A DNA stretch of 64,000 nucleotides from Branchiostoma floridae (GCF_000003815.2 NC_049984.1:3261370-3325369), one strand, 5' to 3'. Shown: positions 24,046 through 36,234, counted from the first letter of the stretch. The notes: generated by a model from the letters alone, not told the origin. A program made the numbers and translations.

Positions 24046-24509
24046 TAGGGGCTGGGTACTGGTACAGAAAATTCAGGTCGAGGTACGGTTCAGGTCCAGA
24101 GGATTAGGTACAGGTCCAGACCTGAACCTGGACCTGATTCAGTATGTCATAACTTGTGAATGGATCATAGTCAAAACAATGTCCCATTTCGCTACAAAGA
24201 AATATGCTTTGTGTAGTATTCGACTCTCACTGGCTTTTTAGAATCCTACAAAGCTCAGTAACTGCCTCTGTACGATTGACTGCAGAAGTTGGCAGAAATT
24301 ACTATACACTCTACTCTATACTTCGCTCTTGTTATTTTCCTCGACTGATAGGCCCCAAAACGTCTGATTGCCTGACCATATAATCTGTTCATTTTCCAAT
24401 CGGTCCAACATCCGGTCCACCTAATTTTTTCAGGTTCGGTTTTTCCGGACTGGTCCAATAAGAAAAAAACGGATTCGTACCGGTACACATTAACGGTACC
24501 GTACCCCTA
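24046..24509. mobile_element. hAT-type MITE, TAGGGGCTGGGTAC family, full length
   Basis: TIR TAGGGGCTGGGTAC and complement (GTACCCCTA); 464 bp. The flanking duplication is TTGTAGGT/ATGTAGGT (7 of 8 bases identical; 24038-24045 and 24510-24517). The interior shares AGGTCCAGAGGAT, TTTTTCCGGAC and TGGTCCAATAAG with the other copies. Confidence 0.88.
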
Positions 24510-24721
24510 ATGTAGGTCAAACCTGCTCAAGAAGACCACTCAAAGAATCTGGTCTTTGTGAACAGGTGCTCACTGTAGATAGGATCAAGGGGAAAATTAT
24601 GTTACGTTAGTTCACCTTTATCCGTAGGGTAACCTATATCCGTTGTATGTAAAAATGGGGTATTTGGGGGATAGTTAAGTCAATGCATGGAAGGTAGCTT
24701 CTCATTGCAATATCTTGAAAA

Positions 24722-24830
24722 TTAGTCTGTGTAACACAAACTCCGCTGTCCAGGGCTGTAACTGGCCCCTCCTTCTAGGGGGCCGGCGGATGTTTGGCGG
24801 GCTGCTATATGCGAGATTTAATCAGGCTAC
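24722..24830. repeat. ~110-bp dispersed repeat, copy in + orientation
   Basis: TAGTCTGTGTAACACAAACT ... CCGGCGGATGTTTGGCGGGC ... GATTTAATCAGGCT is the reverse complement of 32080-32190. The matched ends suggest a defined element of unknown class. Confidence 0.65.
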
Positions 24831-25589
24831 TTGAAAATGTTGACATTTGAAGCCCACGTTGCTGACCTGAAGTGTCTATACCCAGCTTTTTAAAACAACG
24901 AATCTAGCTAGCTATAGTCTTTATTTCTGGTAAAAGTAACTAACAGTTAGTATTTCTGACATCGTCGCCATTCTTCAAGTCCTCTGCTAAGGTGCAACAT
25001 TTACAAAGTATTCTCAACAACATGTTTGATACACAAGTATATTATATTAAGTTACAGGTATTTGACAATAAACAATGTGTGTGGATTTAACAATTGGACG
25101 GTGGCTACTGTAAGTATGTGTTCTCACCAAATTACTAGATTACACATAGTTAATGATCAATCACAAGTAAATGACAACTTCCTATTGTAAGGTTATTATC
25201 TTTGTTTTGTGTCCACATATTGGCTAAAAGTACCTCTAATGTAAACTACTTCAGGAGTACTGTAGAAGTTTGTAACAATCTAAGTTCAGAAACATAAAAT
25301 TTTGCAACGTTGGATTTTTCCTCTTAGTTTGAAGCAAAAAGCTTAGTCAAACTTCAGAAGAGATTCAAGTACATTTGTATCTTCATTTATGACTTCTACA
25401 AGCATGAATGTTTTATCCATATGTCCAACCAAGTATTATAGTATCTAGACTATTTAGTAAGTATTATAAGTTTCACAGCTGTCAGTGATCCATGTCCATG
25501 TTTGCGTCAAATTTTCTCCAGAAAAAAAAAGAGATTTCAAATCAGAATCAATGTGAGATAAATTCGTACTATAATCTCAAGGAATGGCT

Positions 25590-25840
25590 TTTAGGTCACT
25601 TTGCAGGAATTCCAAGCACATCCGGTAAATGGATGTCTGCCCGGCCGATCCGCGCGGCGTCTTTACATCATTTCTGTCTGTATGGACTCGGAGCCGAGGG
25701 AATTATCCAATCAAGACCTCCCGACGCTCCAGAGATCAACGATATGGAGCCGTTAGGAGCGATGACGTCAACTGCGCCGCCGGAATTAGGTCACCGGGAA
25801 CGCGGGAGAAATAACTCACGACTGTAGAGCTAGAGAGGGC
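25590..25840. other. CpG-rich island (candidate conserved noncoding element)
   Basis: About 250 bases are clearly richer in G+C and CpG than their surroundings (CCGGCCGATCCGCGCGGCG; GCGCCGCCGGAATTAGG). They contain a palindromic CRE-type TGACGTCA at about 25764 and no repeat relatives in the window. An open frame exists but no family or splice pair is recognisable. Confidence 0.35.
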
Positions 25841-26204
25841 CGTAAACTCGGCAAGTGCAGCTGTCTAAAAAGCTGGGCTTGATTTATTGAGTCTGTAATG
25901 GTGATATCTGGCACGTACAACAAACAATGGAGGTTTTTGTAAAGGTGATATCTGGCACGTAGGTTTTTGTTTTCTCCATGCATTGTTTCTTTGTTGTTGG
26001 TTTTTTAGTTGGTTTTTGAAGAGAAGAAAATTGAAGTTCTTGAAAATGGATTCCTCTGATTGATGTTGATTAATAGCCAGGTTGAGGGGCTTTAAGTTTA
26101 AGTTCAATGTATACTTTGGCACTGTGTGTGGCATAACTGGTAGAGCGTTGGACTCTGTATCAAGACATTAATTTTGATGTTACCATCTGGACTATATGAA
26201 ATGT

Positions 26205-27260
26205 GTATAAGACTTGAAAATGCCCATAACTAGGGACATCCTAAATTGCCCACATCTTGTTCATAAACCATATTATATTGCCATCTCTGCTCCCCACTAG
26301 ATATCTCTGGGTTTGAATTCTGAATCTTTTTACATCATGACTGTGTGAACCTTGTATAAGACTTGAAATGGCCCATAAGCAGTGACATACTAAAATATTG
26401 TTCATGCATTATATTATATTCCCTTCTCTGCTCCCCACCAGAATTCTCGAGTTTAGAATTTTGAATCCTTTTACGTCTTGACTACTAGTATGTGAACCAT
26501 GTATAAGACTTAAAATGGCCCATAACTAGTTATGTCCTAAATTGCCCACAAAATTTTTTTTGATAAATTGTATGTCGAACATTATATCCCCCACCCAAAT
26601 TTCTCTAGTTTTGAATCTTTTTCACATTTTGATGTGAACCGTGTATAAGACTTAAACTGGCCCATAACTAAGTGATGTCCTAAATTGCCCACAAAATCAT
26701 TTTTGATAAATTGTGTGATAGTTATATCCCCCGCCCCAATTTCTCTACATCATCAGTACATGTGTAGTTTTGAATCTTTTTCACATTTTGATATGAACCA
26801 TGTATAAGACTTAAACTAGCCCATAACTAGTTACCGGTATGTCCTAAATTGCCCACAAAATTATTTTTGATAAATTGTGTGATCATAGTTATATCCCCAC
26901 CCAAAATTTCTCTAGTTTTGAATCTTTTTCACATTTTGATGTGAAGCGTGTATAAGACTTGAAATGGCCCATAATCACTGACACCATGTAATACTGTATA
27001 TCCCTCCAGGCCTTTACCCCACCACAAAAACTTTTCACGACGCTGTGAATCAAGTATAAGACTTGAAATGGCCCATAAGTCCAGTGACACCCTAAATTGC
27101 CCACTGACATATTGTTAATAATTATCAGTCAAATAATCTCATCTATGCTTCGATCTAAAATTTCTCTAGTTTTGAGTTTTAATACATTGTGAACCATGCA
27201 TGTAGTACTACATGTATAAGACTTGAAATGGCCCATAAGTACAGTGATATACCATACTGT
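26205..27260. repeat. Tandem array A, 8 copies of a ~147-bp unit
   Basis: GTATAAGACTT(G/A)AAATGGCCC starts copies at 26205, 26354, 26501, 26643, 26801, 26949, 27054 and 27214, mostly 142-160 apart. Each carries CATAACTAG, CCTAAATTGCCCAC, a CCCCACC tract and TTTTGAATCTTTTTCAC. No coding potential. Confidence 0.88.
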
Positions 27261-27299
27261 ATATCCCTCCAGGCCTCCACCCTACCACACCACACCGCT

Positions 27300-27419
27300 C
27301 CTTGTGTGGACAGATGACGTCAACAGCATGTCACTTCCAGTTTCCCTCACCCCAAGGTCACACAGATGTTCCGCAGGAGACTCGCTGGACAAGTTCTGGG
27401 TGATCAGCTGCAAGATTAC
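27300..27419 (+). other. Exon-like island between two tandem arrays
   Basis: One frame reads DDVNSMSLPVSLTPRSH then RCSAGDSLDKFWVISCK, is open through the block and is richer in G+C. It begins after a TGTGTGGACAG acceptor-like site and includes TGACGTCA. No family recognised, no clear donor; weak. Confidence 0.2.
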
Positions 27420-27447
27420 AACACAACAGAACTCAACAGTGTACAGT

Positions 27448-28780
27448 CACAATAGGGGGCACTTCTGAAGAGAATTTTCTTTAAGGTAAGACTGCCATGT
27501 TTGTCTTCTTGTTTTCTTAGACAAGTTTGTATCTTTTTTGAGTGATAATTAATTGTTATATACCGCTTAGTAAATGTATGTAGGAACAGTTGCACACACA
27601 CAACACAACACAACAGAGGCAACAGTGTGAAGCCACAATAGGGGGCACTTCTGAAGAGAATTTTCTTTAAGGTAAGACTGCCATGTTTGTCTTCTTGTTT
27701 TCTTAGACAAGTTTGTATCTTTTTTGGGTGATAATTAATTGTTATATACCGCTTAGTAAATGTGTACAAACAGCTGCATGCACACACACAACACAACAGT
27801 GTACAGTCACAATAGGGGGCACTTCTGAGGAGAATTTTCTTTAAGGTAAGGCTGCCATGTTCGTCTTCTTGTTTTCTTAGACAAGTTTGTATCTTTTTTT
27901 GGTGATACTTAATTGTTATATACCGCTTAGTACTAGTACATGTATACGAACAGTTGCATGCACACAGACAACACAACAGTGTACAGTCACAATAGGGCAC
28001 ACTTCTGAGGAGAATTTTCTTTAAGGTAAGACTGCCTATAATGTTTGTCTTCTTGTTTTCTTAGTCATATTGTCTTTTTTGGGTGATAATTAATTGTTAC
28101 ATACCACAGCATATAGTAAGTGTTCTAAATACATACGATCGGCTGCATGCACACACACAACACAACTCAACAGTGTACAGTCACAATAGGGGGCACTTCT
28201 GAAGAGAATTTTCTTTAAAGGTAAGACTGCCTATGATGTTTGTCTTCTTGTTTTCTTAGTCATATTGTCTTTTTTGGGTGATAATTAATTGTAATATACG
28301 GCTTAGTAAATGTATGTAGGAACAGTTGCACACACACAACACAACACAACAGTGTACAGTCACAATAGGGCACACTTCTGAAGAGAATTTTCTTTAAAGG
28401 TAAGACTGCCTATAATGTTTGTCTTCTTGTTTTCTTAGTCATATTGTCTTTTTTGGGTGATAATTAATTGTTACATACCACAGCATATAGTAAGTGTTCT
28501 AAATACATACGATCGGCTGCATGCACACACACAACAGAACACAACAGTGTACAGTCACAATGGGGGACACTTCTGAAGAGAATTTTCTTAAAGGTAAGAC
28601 TCCATGTCTTCTTGTTTTCTTAGTCATATTTGTATATCTTAGAGGTGATAATTGTTATATACTGCTTAGTAAGTGTTCTAATACGGACAGCTACATGTAC
28701 ATGCACAAACACAACACAGCAACAGCAGTGTGCTGCAATAGAGGACAATTTTCTTTAAGGTAAGGTTGCTAGTAGTCTTA
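27448..28780. repeat. Tandem array B, 8 copies of a 174-195-bp unit
   Basis: CACAATAGGGGGCACTTCTG starts copies at 27448, 27634, 27808, 27988, 28182, 28361 and 28556, with a degenerate one near 28735. Each has CTTTAAGGTAAG, TTCTTGTTTTCTTAG, GTGATAATTAATTGT and a CACACAACACAACA tract. From 27988 the copies alternate between two subtypes, giving a ~374-bp higher-order unit. A 194-codon minus-strand ORF is only the repeat read through. Confidence 0.9.
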
Positions 28781-28799
28781 AATGTTTGTTTTCTTGTTT

Positions 28800-30403
28800 T
28801 CTTAGTCAAATGGTAAATTATCATTTTGAGTGTAAATTGTTATCTTGTGTATACATGATATCTTCCCCACACTGAATCTTCTGTTAGTCTCACAGTGTCA
28901 AAGTCTCTAGATCAACTCAAAATGTTTACTTTGATATCATTTAATTGTACATTTAAGTGGATTGAGCAGTCTCAAAATACAGGAATATGACTACAAATTT
29001 GCAACTGCTTATCATAATTTTAACTCAATGAAATTATTGGACTGTGAAACTCTTTACCACAGCATGCTTATTAATTGCAGCATATTAGTTACAGTAAACT
29101 ACACGCTTGAAGTTACCATATATATTTTTGCCAGAACAATTACCACTGGCATAGAGAGCACGAGGCTGAACATATTACTGGTAGTCTCTGTAAGTTGAGT
29201 TCAAAGAAAAATGTAGGCCATTATGAGTGGGACTAGCCAACTGTTGCCCACCTGTGTGTCAATGACCCCAGCAGCAGTATAATCAAACACTGTTGCCATG
29301 AACATACCTTTCAATTACCCTATACGGGCTATTACTGCTATTCAAATGCACACACACACTCAGAAGTACAAGTATTTAAGACACAACAAGAGTTTACAGT
29401 GTACCATACTGTCATGGAGTGCCCTACGTGTATGTATGATATGTTACGCAATAAATTATTCGCATTCCTACATGTATGTCTAAACATTACAGATTTTACG
29501 ATACTCGATACCAGAAGTATAGATTTGACTGTATCTTTAGCCCTCATAAAGCTTTTAAAGATAGGTAAATACATAAAAGATTGCTTTGTGATTAGAAAAG
29601 ATAGTGACACTAATGTTTAGCCCCACCTGATTGTATGGAGGTTTTCTTATTATCCTAATATGTTGTTTAGTTAGCAGAGTTTTAAGATCTATTCTGTACC
29701 CACTGTTTTCTGTAGTTTAGATTTGACCATACAAAAGTGACTGTACTTTCTGTCATGCCAATAAAACAAAATAATAGCAGACAGACAATAAAACAAAATT
29801 TTTAGATAAAAAGAAAGAAACTTAACAGTCACTGACAAAGGATAGTGGATTCTATCCGAAATGCCTGACCGTTTCAAAACCATATCCAGTTACTTGAGTA
29901 ACTACTTTTGGGCGTTAACAGTCACTGTATTCAAAACCATGACTTTGTTCCAGTTCTGAGTTAGGACAGACTGTGGTGGTCTGTAGTTTTTACCTCCTAT
30001 ACCTATAGCATACGACCTGTCTTCCTGCTCTCAATGTATATCTTGTCTGGCCGGCCTTTCATGTGGTTTATTTACCAATCAGGCGGATATAATGGCAATC
30101 TAGGGTAGCAGACAGACAACTAATTGACTCACCCTTTCAGCCATGTTGTGATGACACGAACAGAAGGTCCGACACATGACTGTGTTTACAGGTGATACGA
30201 TCGGGGGAAATTCCTCTACACTCAGGTATGTTTAGAAGTACATGTGTGCTATTGACCGGATGAGGCCATATACATGTACCAGTATTCACCTGTAGTACTT
30301 AGTAGTGAGCACTCAACAGGATTTTTTCACAGTATAGGGGCATGTTTAAGTTAGTGCAGCAAAGCCTATTATATAAATATGGTATAAGCAAGTAGGTATG
30401 AGC
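28800..30403. other. No gene recognised
   Basis: AT-rich, with short ORFs that look random. A repeat fragment with the CTGACAA + hairpin + GAAAT motif is at 29832-29862. The block GGAAATTCCTCTACACTCAG at 30207 recurs at 30812, beyond the hAT MITE. Confidence 0.4.
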
Positions 30404-30411
30404 ATTGTATT

Positions 30412-30776
30412 CAGGCTTTTAGCCAGGCATGCGTCAACGCGTCATCTGGACGCACTTTTCTTAGAATAACAAGAAGTTTGATGCCCCTGGACGCCCTTAC
30501 ACTGGGGAGAAAATCGCCTGACTAGCATGAAATTCTGATTGACCAGTGATGCTACTGGGTCATCTGTGGTCACAGTCTTCTACTGTGACCTCACCTCTGG
30601 AACAGTATTTTTGCCTCTTGGAATACCTAAGAAAGCACTTTTTAAACTTAAAATCATCAAAAACTCTGCACCATAGAAGGTGAATGCCACCAGACCCCCC
30701 CCTACAATAGTCACTTACCGCGACTCACCAATAAGTTTGGACTCCCTATTATAAAATCCTAGCTAAAAGCCAGGTG
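30412..30776. mobile_element. hAT-type MITE, TIR CAGGCTTTTAGCCAGG
   Basis: It begins CAGGCTTTTAGCCAGG and ends CCTAGCTAAAAGCCAGGTG. A perfect 8-bp duplication, ATTGTATT, lies at 30404-30411 and 30777-30784. It is 365 bp with no transposase. The right TIR has a 3-base indel relative to the left. Confidence 0.88.
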
Positions 30777-31165
30777 ATTGTATTAGGTCTGGGGGAATCC
30801 ACCTGACCAGTGGAAATTCCTCTACACTCAGGTATGTTTAAAAGTATTCACCTGAGTCATGTGAGATTCTATGGGAGGAGTTTTGGGACATTGTGAACAA
30901 CTATGGTTTAATTGGCACACAAAAAATGTTGTGTTTCCTGTTTCCACGACCAAAAGTAGAAAAACCTGCCAACCCTAGCCTCTATATTGGGTAGACAGTG
31001 GTGTCACATTGTTTCCAGTTAGAATTTTTATTCAGCCTGATTCCTATTCAAGTTTAAAAAGACTGTTTCCACAGATTTGTATTATAGTTAAACCATTATG
31101 CACATTTTTTGACATAGAAGATATAACGTTAAGTGTCCTCATTTATTTATTCAGTTATTCATTCA

Positions 31166-31166
31166 T

Positions 31167-31198
<32 letters not shown>

Positions 31199-31200
31199 TC
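31166..31200. repeat. (TTTC)n microsatellite
   Basis: About nine uninterrupted TTTC units, preceded by TTCATTCATTC. Confidence 0.97.
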
Positions 31201-32079
31201 ATCGACTCATTCTATTATCATGCTTTTTGTTCCAGAAGTATAGATTTATTTGGACTTTAATGTTGTCATCTGTATCAGATTCCGTATGGTGTATGTTGCT
31301 TGACCCCTACTCCCCTCATGACCTCAATGAAAAGCGGCCTGAGGCCATTAAATGTAGAACCTTATGTAACAGGTAGCCATTGAACATACAGAATCTGATA
31401 CTAGTTTAGTCTTATAGAATTTTCCAAGTTTGCCCATTTTTTTCTGAGAAACATGTTTTAATACATGCAATAGGTGGTTTTGGGGTGGGCAACCCAAAGT
31501 ACTGTACTGTAATTTAATCTCCATGCCAACATGTAAATTTGAGTTCTCCAAATAATGTAGACGTCTAGTCCATGATTTGTGGAATAAGGAAGCACCACTT
31601 TAAACTGATGATACATGCACATGTTAGATAATATTTTGTAAATAGGGAAGTGGAAACTTTGCCTCTACCTCCTTTATCAGAAATTCTATCTGAAAGATTG
31701 CAGTGACTGAAAATGCAGATATGGGCGCCTAATATGTGAAGAGACGGGCGCAAACTTTGAGTGTTGTGTAATCTGTATGATATCAAGAGTAGTTCAGCAA
31801 CAGGAATATGATTTATCGCATATGTTCCACACCCTACTGGGATGCTTTAATGGTTTTCCTGTTAAGTGCACAGTTCTCACTTGGTGGCTTGTTGGAACAG
31901 AGCCAGGTTTATTTGGGGATGTCCATTAAAAACTTGACAATGACAATGTTCAGCTTGGGCAAGTGGGAAGATCTGGCATGATGGTTGATTACAAGAAATA
32001 ATGCAAAATGCCAAGTCAGTCATGAATTTAGCCATGCAGATATAATGTCTCTGCATTCTTAATCTGTACTTTTCAAAGC

Positions 32080-32190
32080 CTAGCCTGATTAAATCTCGCT
32101 TATAGCAGCCCGCCAAACATCCGCCGGCCCCCACGGGTTGGGGTCAGCTACAGCCCTGGACAGCGGAGTTTGTGTTACACAGACTATTCA
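32080..32190. repeat. ~110-bp dispersed repeat, copy in reverse orientation
   Basis: AGCCTGATTAAATCTCGC ... CCCGCCAAACATCCGCCGGC ... AGTTTGTGTTACACAGACTA is the reverse complement of 24722-24830. Confidence 0.65.
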
Positions 32191-32211
32191 AAGCCATGCT
32201 GCTACAAGTAA

Positions 32212-32377
32212 TCTCCAAGCAGATCCTACGGTAGCATAAGATAGTATCAAAAGCTGCCAGAGGCGTAAAGCCGGCCTAGGAGTGTGTTTGGGTATCCAGT
32301 AACTCCCTTTGGTCAGCTATACTCATGATCAGCCAGCTTTGATGCTATCTTATGCCACTGGTAAATCTGCCCGGAGA
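32212..32377. mobile_element. MITE, TIR CTCCAAGCAGATC
   Basis: CTCCAAGCAGATCCTACGG and GCATAAGATAGTATCAAAAG face their complements (CTTTGATGCTATCTTATGCC, GATCTG-like CTGCCCGGAG) across about 165 bp. A single arm is at 14541-14600. Confidence 0.75.
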
Positions 32378-33258
32378 TAAGCTACAAGTTGGTTGGTTGC
32401 GACCCTAGGGCTGTAGATTTTGAACCACCTACACTGGGAAGGACCGCTCTTTTCAGTAAGTACAAAAAAAAATGTCTGCACCCAACTTTGGCTACAAGTT
32501 GGAGCACGTTTTGGATTTCAAAAATACAGTAATTTATTGGAGAAAAAATGGTACTTGATCACAAGAGATAATCAAAATGCGAAGTCTGTCATGACAAAAT
32601 GTCACTGAAAGCAAGGAGGTTCAAAATCAACCTCCTTGCTGAAGGTTTATGGTTAATCTGGACTATTCAAAGCTGCATAATGCTGCTACATATTGGTTGA
32701 TTGCACTATTACATCATTAAAGAACCAACTCTTAGCTTGAATGTTGAGCTTAAGAATATGCTCATTTGAATCATCAAAAGCATTAGGGATCAAGTTTGAT
32801 ATCTTGATACCAAGCTTTTTGTATTACGCATCTTACACTGAACTTGGAGAGCACAAAGCTGACTGCCTTCCAAACTTCTTTTTATACTTACATACCAATA
32901 AACCTGATTATGAGTTTAGCACAACTTGACAAGTCATTCATAAGTATAAAGTAACATTTCATTGGTAAACTGTATTAAACAAACATTTTTGGTGCAGTTC
33001 TGGAAACTCAACTGCGTGGTATCCAGTGTTTTTCATTTTTCGTGCCTATGTCTCACATGTATACTAGTATCTTGATACCAGTCCAGAAACTCAATTCATG
33101 ATACAGTCCCGACTTGTCTAGTGGGTCATCTGAGGACAAATTTATGTCCTTGTAGAAAGTCGAGTGTCCTATCGATTGACTTGTCCTATTGATTCAAAGA
33201 CTGCTAGCATTCGGTTTAGTGATATAAATGAGACCTCAGAACTTGTGAATTACTGCAT

Positions 33259-34110
33259 GGGTGGCTTTTGCAAAGCCTGCAGCTATTGGGGACCAGCTCA
33301 ACACATTCTTCATTGATTCCACTGCTTTGGTAACAAATGATTGCTGAAAGAGGACTATATTATTTGGCATCTTTGCTTGGATCAAGGCGATTCAGCATTT
33401 TACCAAGTCAAACTCTGTACATTGTACAAAATGTAATTGTTTTATATAATAATTTCTGTGGGTGGCTTTCAAAGAGCCTTCAGCCATGAGAGACCATATC
33501 AATACATCCTTCATCCATTCCACAACAGTACTTTTGATAACAAACGATTGCCAAAAGAGGAGTATATTATTCAGCATCTTTGCCGGTATCAAGACGAATC
33601 GGCATTTTACCAAGTTAAACTCTGTACATTGTACAAAATGTAATTGTAAGTTACTGTGGGTGGCTTTCAAAGAGCCTGCAGCCGTGAGAGACCATTATAT
33701 CAATACATACACTTACAAAATTACACAACTTTGATAACAAATGATGGCCGAAAGAGGACTATATTATTTGGCATCTTTGCTGAGATCAAGACGATTCGGA
33801 ATTTTACCAAGTTAAACTAGCCTGCACATTGTACAAAATGTAATTGTAAATTACTATGGGTGGCTTTCAAAGAGCCTGCTGCCGTGAGAGACCATATCAA
33901 TACATCCTTCATCCATTCCACAACTTTGATAACAAATGATTGCAGCGGAAAGGTCTACATTATTCTGCATCTTTGCTGTGATCAAGACGATTCGGCATCT
34001 ACCAACTTGGTACATGTACAATCATGAAAATTACCAACTTGGTACATGTACATGTAAATTACAGTACTTTGGCTGGCTTCCTACAAGCCTGCAGCTGCAA
34101 AAGACCAATG
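33259..34110. repeat. Tandem array C, 5 copies of a ~200-bp unit
   Basis: GGGTGGCTTTCAAAGAGCCT starts units at 33259, 33460, 33658 and 33858, with a degenerate fifth near 34071. Each includes CATTCCACAAC, GATAACAAATGATTGC, ATTTTACCAAGT and GTACATTGTACAAAATGTAA. Both-strand ORFs are repeat artefacts. Confidence 0.9.
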
Positions 34111-34328
34111 TTAACACATCTTTCATTGATTCCACAACTTTGATGGCTCAGGAACTGGAAAGTGGGCTACATTATTCAGTGTCTTCCCTGGGATCCGGGA
34201 TTCAACCGTTTCACTTTGGCCCAACATCCTGAAGGTCAACTTGGTCAGGACCAGGGTTTGTTGTGGTTAGGGTCAGAATTAGGGCTAAGGGTTTAAATTA
34301 GACTTAGTTCGTTGGACCAAGTTGACCA

Positions 34329-34690
34329 GGTTCCTTCGTCGTCGTCGTCGTATCCATTTTTAATCATACTGCTGCTGGGATCCCTGTCACAGGGGTAGGC
34401 AGCAGTCGGCTAGTCTTCACACTGTGCTTCCATGCGGCTGGTCTGTCCAGTGAGTCCAGCTCTGGGCTTCAACTTCATGGTTTGCCTTGATGGCCGGACC
34501 CTACCTTCCGCACCCGCAAGTTAGCCAAGCCCGCGTTCATTGTCCCTGGTAATTTCCCCTTGCTCTTTTTGACAAGGACAGAAAGTGAATAGTGGAGAAT
34601 AGTTTTATTAACATCCCATCCTAAGGACTGCAACCCTAATATCCCAGTAGCATGCATATCAAGTGAGAATCAGAGCCGGGCTTCGAAATC
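34329..34690 (-). mobile_element. tRNA-headed SINE (family A), minus orientation
   Basis: The minus strand shows a B-box-like GATTTCGAAGCCC, GGGTTGCAGTCCTTAGGATG (complement at 34618-34637) and a (GAC)n tail ending at 34329. The tail side (ATACTGCTGCTGGGATCCC) recurs at 37349 and 39222. Confidence 0.65.
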
Positions 34691-34812
34691 ATGCCCTCTT
34701 CAGTTCTTGGTCCATAGACAGAACTTTGCACGTTACTTATCATCTATTATCAATATTGACTGTGACCCATCTCTACCCACTAACTTTGACACTTCGAGTA
34801 TTAAGTTGAGTA

Positions 34813-35023
34813 ATACTGTAATGCAGAAATGTTCGCGGTGGATTAATGTTCGCGGTTTTCGCGGTGACCACTTCACCGCGAACTTAAAACCACCGCGAAC
34901 ATTTTTCTATAATGGTATTAGACTGCAGTCTATCGTGTTACCGCGAAATTAAAACCACAGCGAAAAGTCATTTTTCCCGCTACCGCGAAATTAAATCCCC
35001 GCGAATTTAAATGCATTTACAAT
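34813..35023. mobile_element. MITE, TIR TACTGTAAATGCA (GCGAAC-rich), copy 2
   Basis: Begins ATACTGTAATGCAGAAATGT and ends TTTAAATGCATTTACAATA. The interior has GTTCGCGGTTTTCGCGGTGA, ACCGCGAACTTAAAACC and GACTGCAGTC in the same order as the other copies. Confidence 0.85.
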
Positions 35024-35400
35024 ATCTTAGATTTTATGGAGTCTCTTGTTTTTTTGTCTCTCAAGCATTTCTCTATACCCTAATGTGCAGACATTGACTA
35101 ACACATATTCTCCAAGCAAAGGTTTCAGTCTGAGAGATAATAGTGGGCGGGATTTTTTATGACAGCTGTAAGAAATCGCTATACAGTCGCTACACCCGGC
35201 CAAAAGCTCTGCTTGGAGACTTCTATCGCATGTTTGTGTCCTCATTCAGTTCAACAGAAACGATTCTATATCAACCACGCATTTCTCTCCAGGCTTGTCA
35301 GAGCTCTCAGTTAAGATCAGCAATTTCTTTTCAGATGGTGAGAATGGAAGCTCTGCCGTTGTCTAAATCAGATTAAAAGGGAGACAGTGCTCTGTATGTA

Positions 35401-36096
35401 GAGTCCATTCCAAGACACCATGCGGATGTTTGTGACCATTGTTTAGAATTGATTTTAAAGTTTTGTAATTATATGTCTAGGACATTTGATACTTCAGAAA
35501 TATTTGTAACACTGTTTCAACTTTATAAATATTTCCCTGGTCCTGTAAAACTTTGGAAATATTCATCGTGTGGAATTGGATACTTCTAATGGTTTCTAAA
35601 TAATGATAACAGCATTCTACCATTATTTACCATTTTCTACCATTTTTTGTAAATGGTTCAGTGGGCTGGGAAGATAGCAATTCACACATCCTTGCAAAGT
35701 ATGGTTGGGTGCCATGCAACAATGGCCCACCACAAAGGATCCACCATTGCCCAGCAGTGAAATCTAAAAATATACAGATACAACAATAGGGCTTACTTTT
35801 ATGGGGGCAATAAACTAATTTAACCATTTGGCCAGGTTTACCATTTTTTACAAATATTTGTAAATGTGAAATAATCACACAGAGGTTTCGCAATTATTCT
35901 AAATAAAGATATTTTTATACAGTTACTTTCAAAATGTTTCTAAAATATTCAAAGGAATTCAAATATATGAGTACTTTCTTAGTCAATTTTTTGAAAATAA
36001 TTTAATTATTGTGGCTCAGATATTCTTTTATTCAAAATAATTCAGACTAATTATAAATATCGCCTAAAAACCCTCATGGTGTCTTGGAATGGACTC
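35401..36096. mobile_element. Long MITE, TIR GAGTCCATTCCAAGACACCA
   Basis: TIRs GAGTCCATTCCAAGACACCA and complement lie exactly between TA dinucleotides (35399-35400, 36097-36098). At 696 bp it is the longest simple MITE here. The interior is AT-rich with AATATTTGTAA-type repeats and has no transposase ORF, so it is Tc1/mariner-like and non-autonomous. Confidence 0.85.
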
Positions 36097-36234
36097 TAGT
36101 GTTACAATTTGATATAGTTATTACAGAAATTACACTCTACCGATCCCCTATTTTACAGAATGATATTGAATGTTCATTTTTTTATTTTTTTCTATTTGCT
36201 TTTGGACAGACGAGGACGATGTGGCACTGCACTC

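Noticed and set aside
27416-28000. 194-codon minus-strand ORF with repeated CLRKQED-type peptide
   Set aside because: It is array B read in reverse; it persists because unit lengths there keep frame, and copies with other lengths break it.
26205-34110. CRISPR-like regular repeats
   Set aside because: The genome is eukaryotic; units are 147-200 bp with no short conserved repeat plus unique spacers.
35027-35245. MITE bounded by CTCCAAGCAAAGG and CTGCTTGGAG near 35108-35218
   Set aside because: Only the outermost ~10 bases pair; the inner sequence is not inverted, so evidence is too thin to call a separate element.
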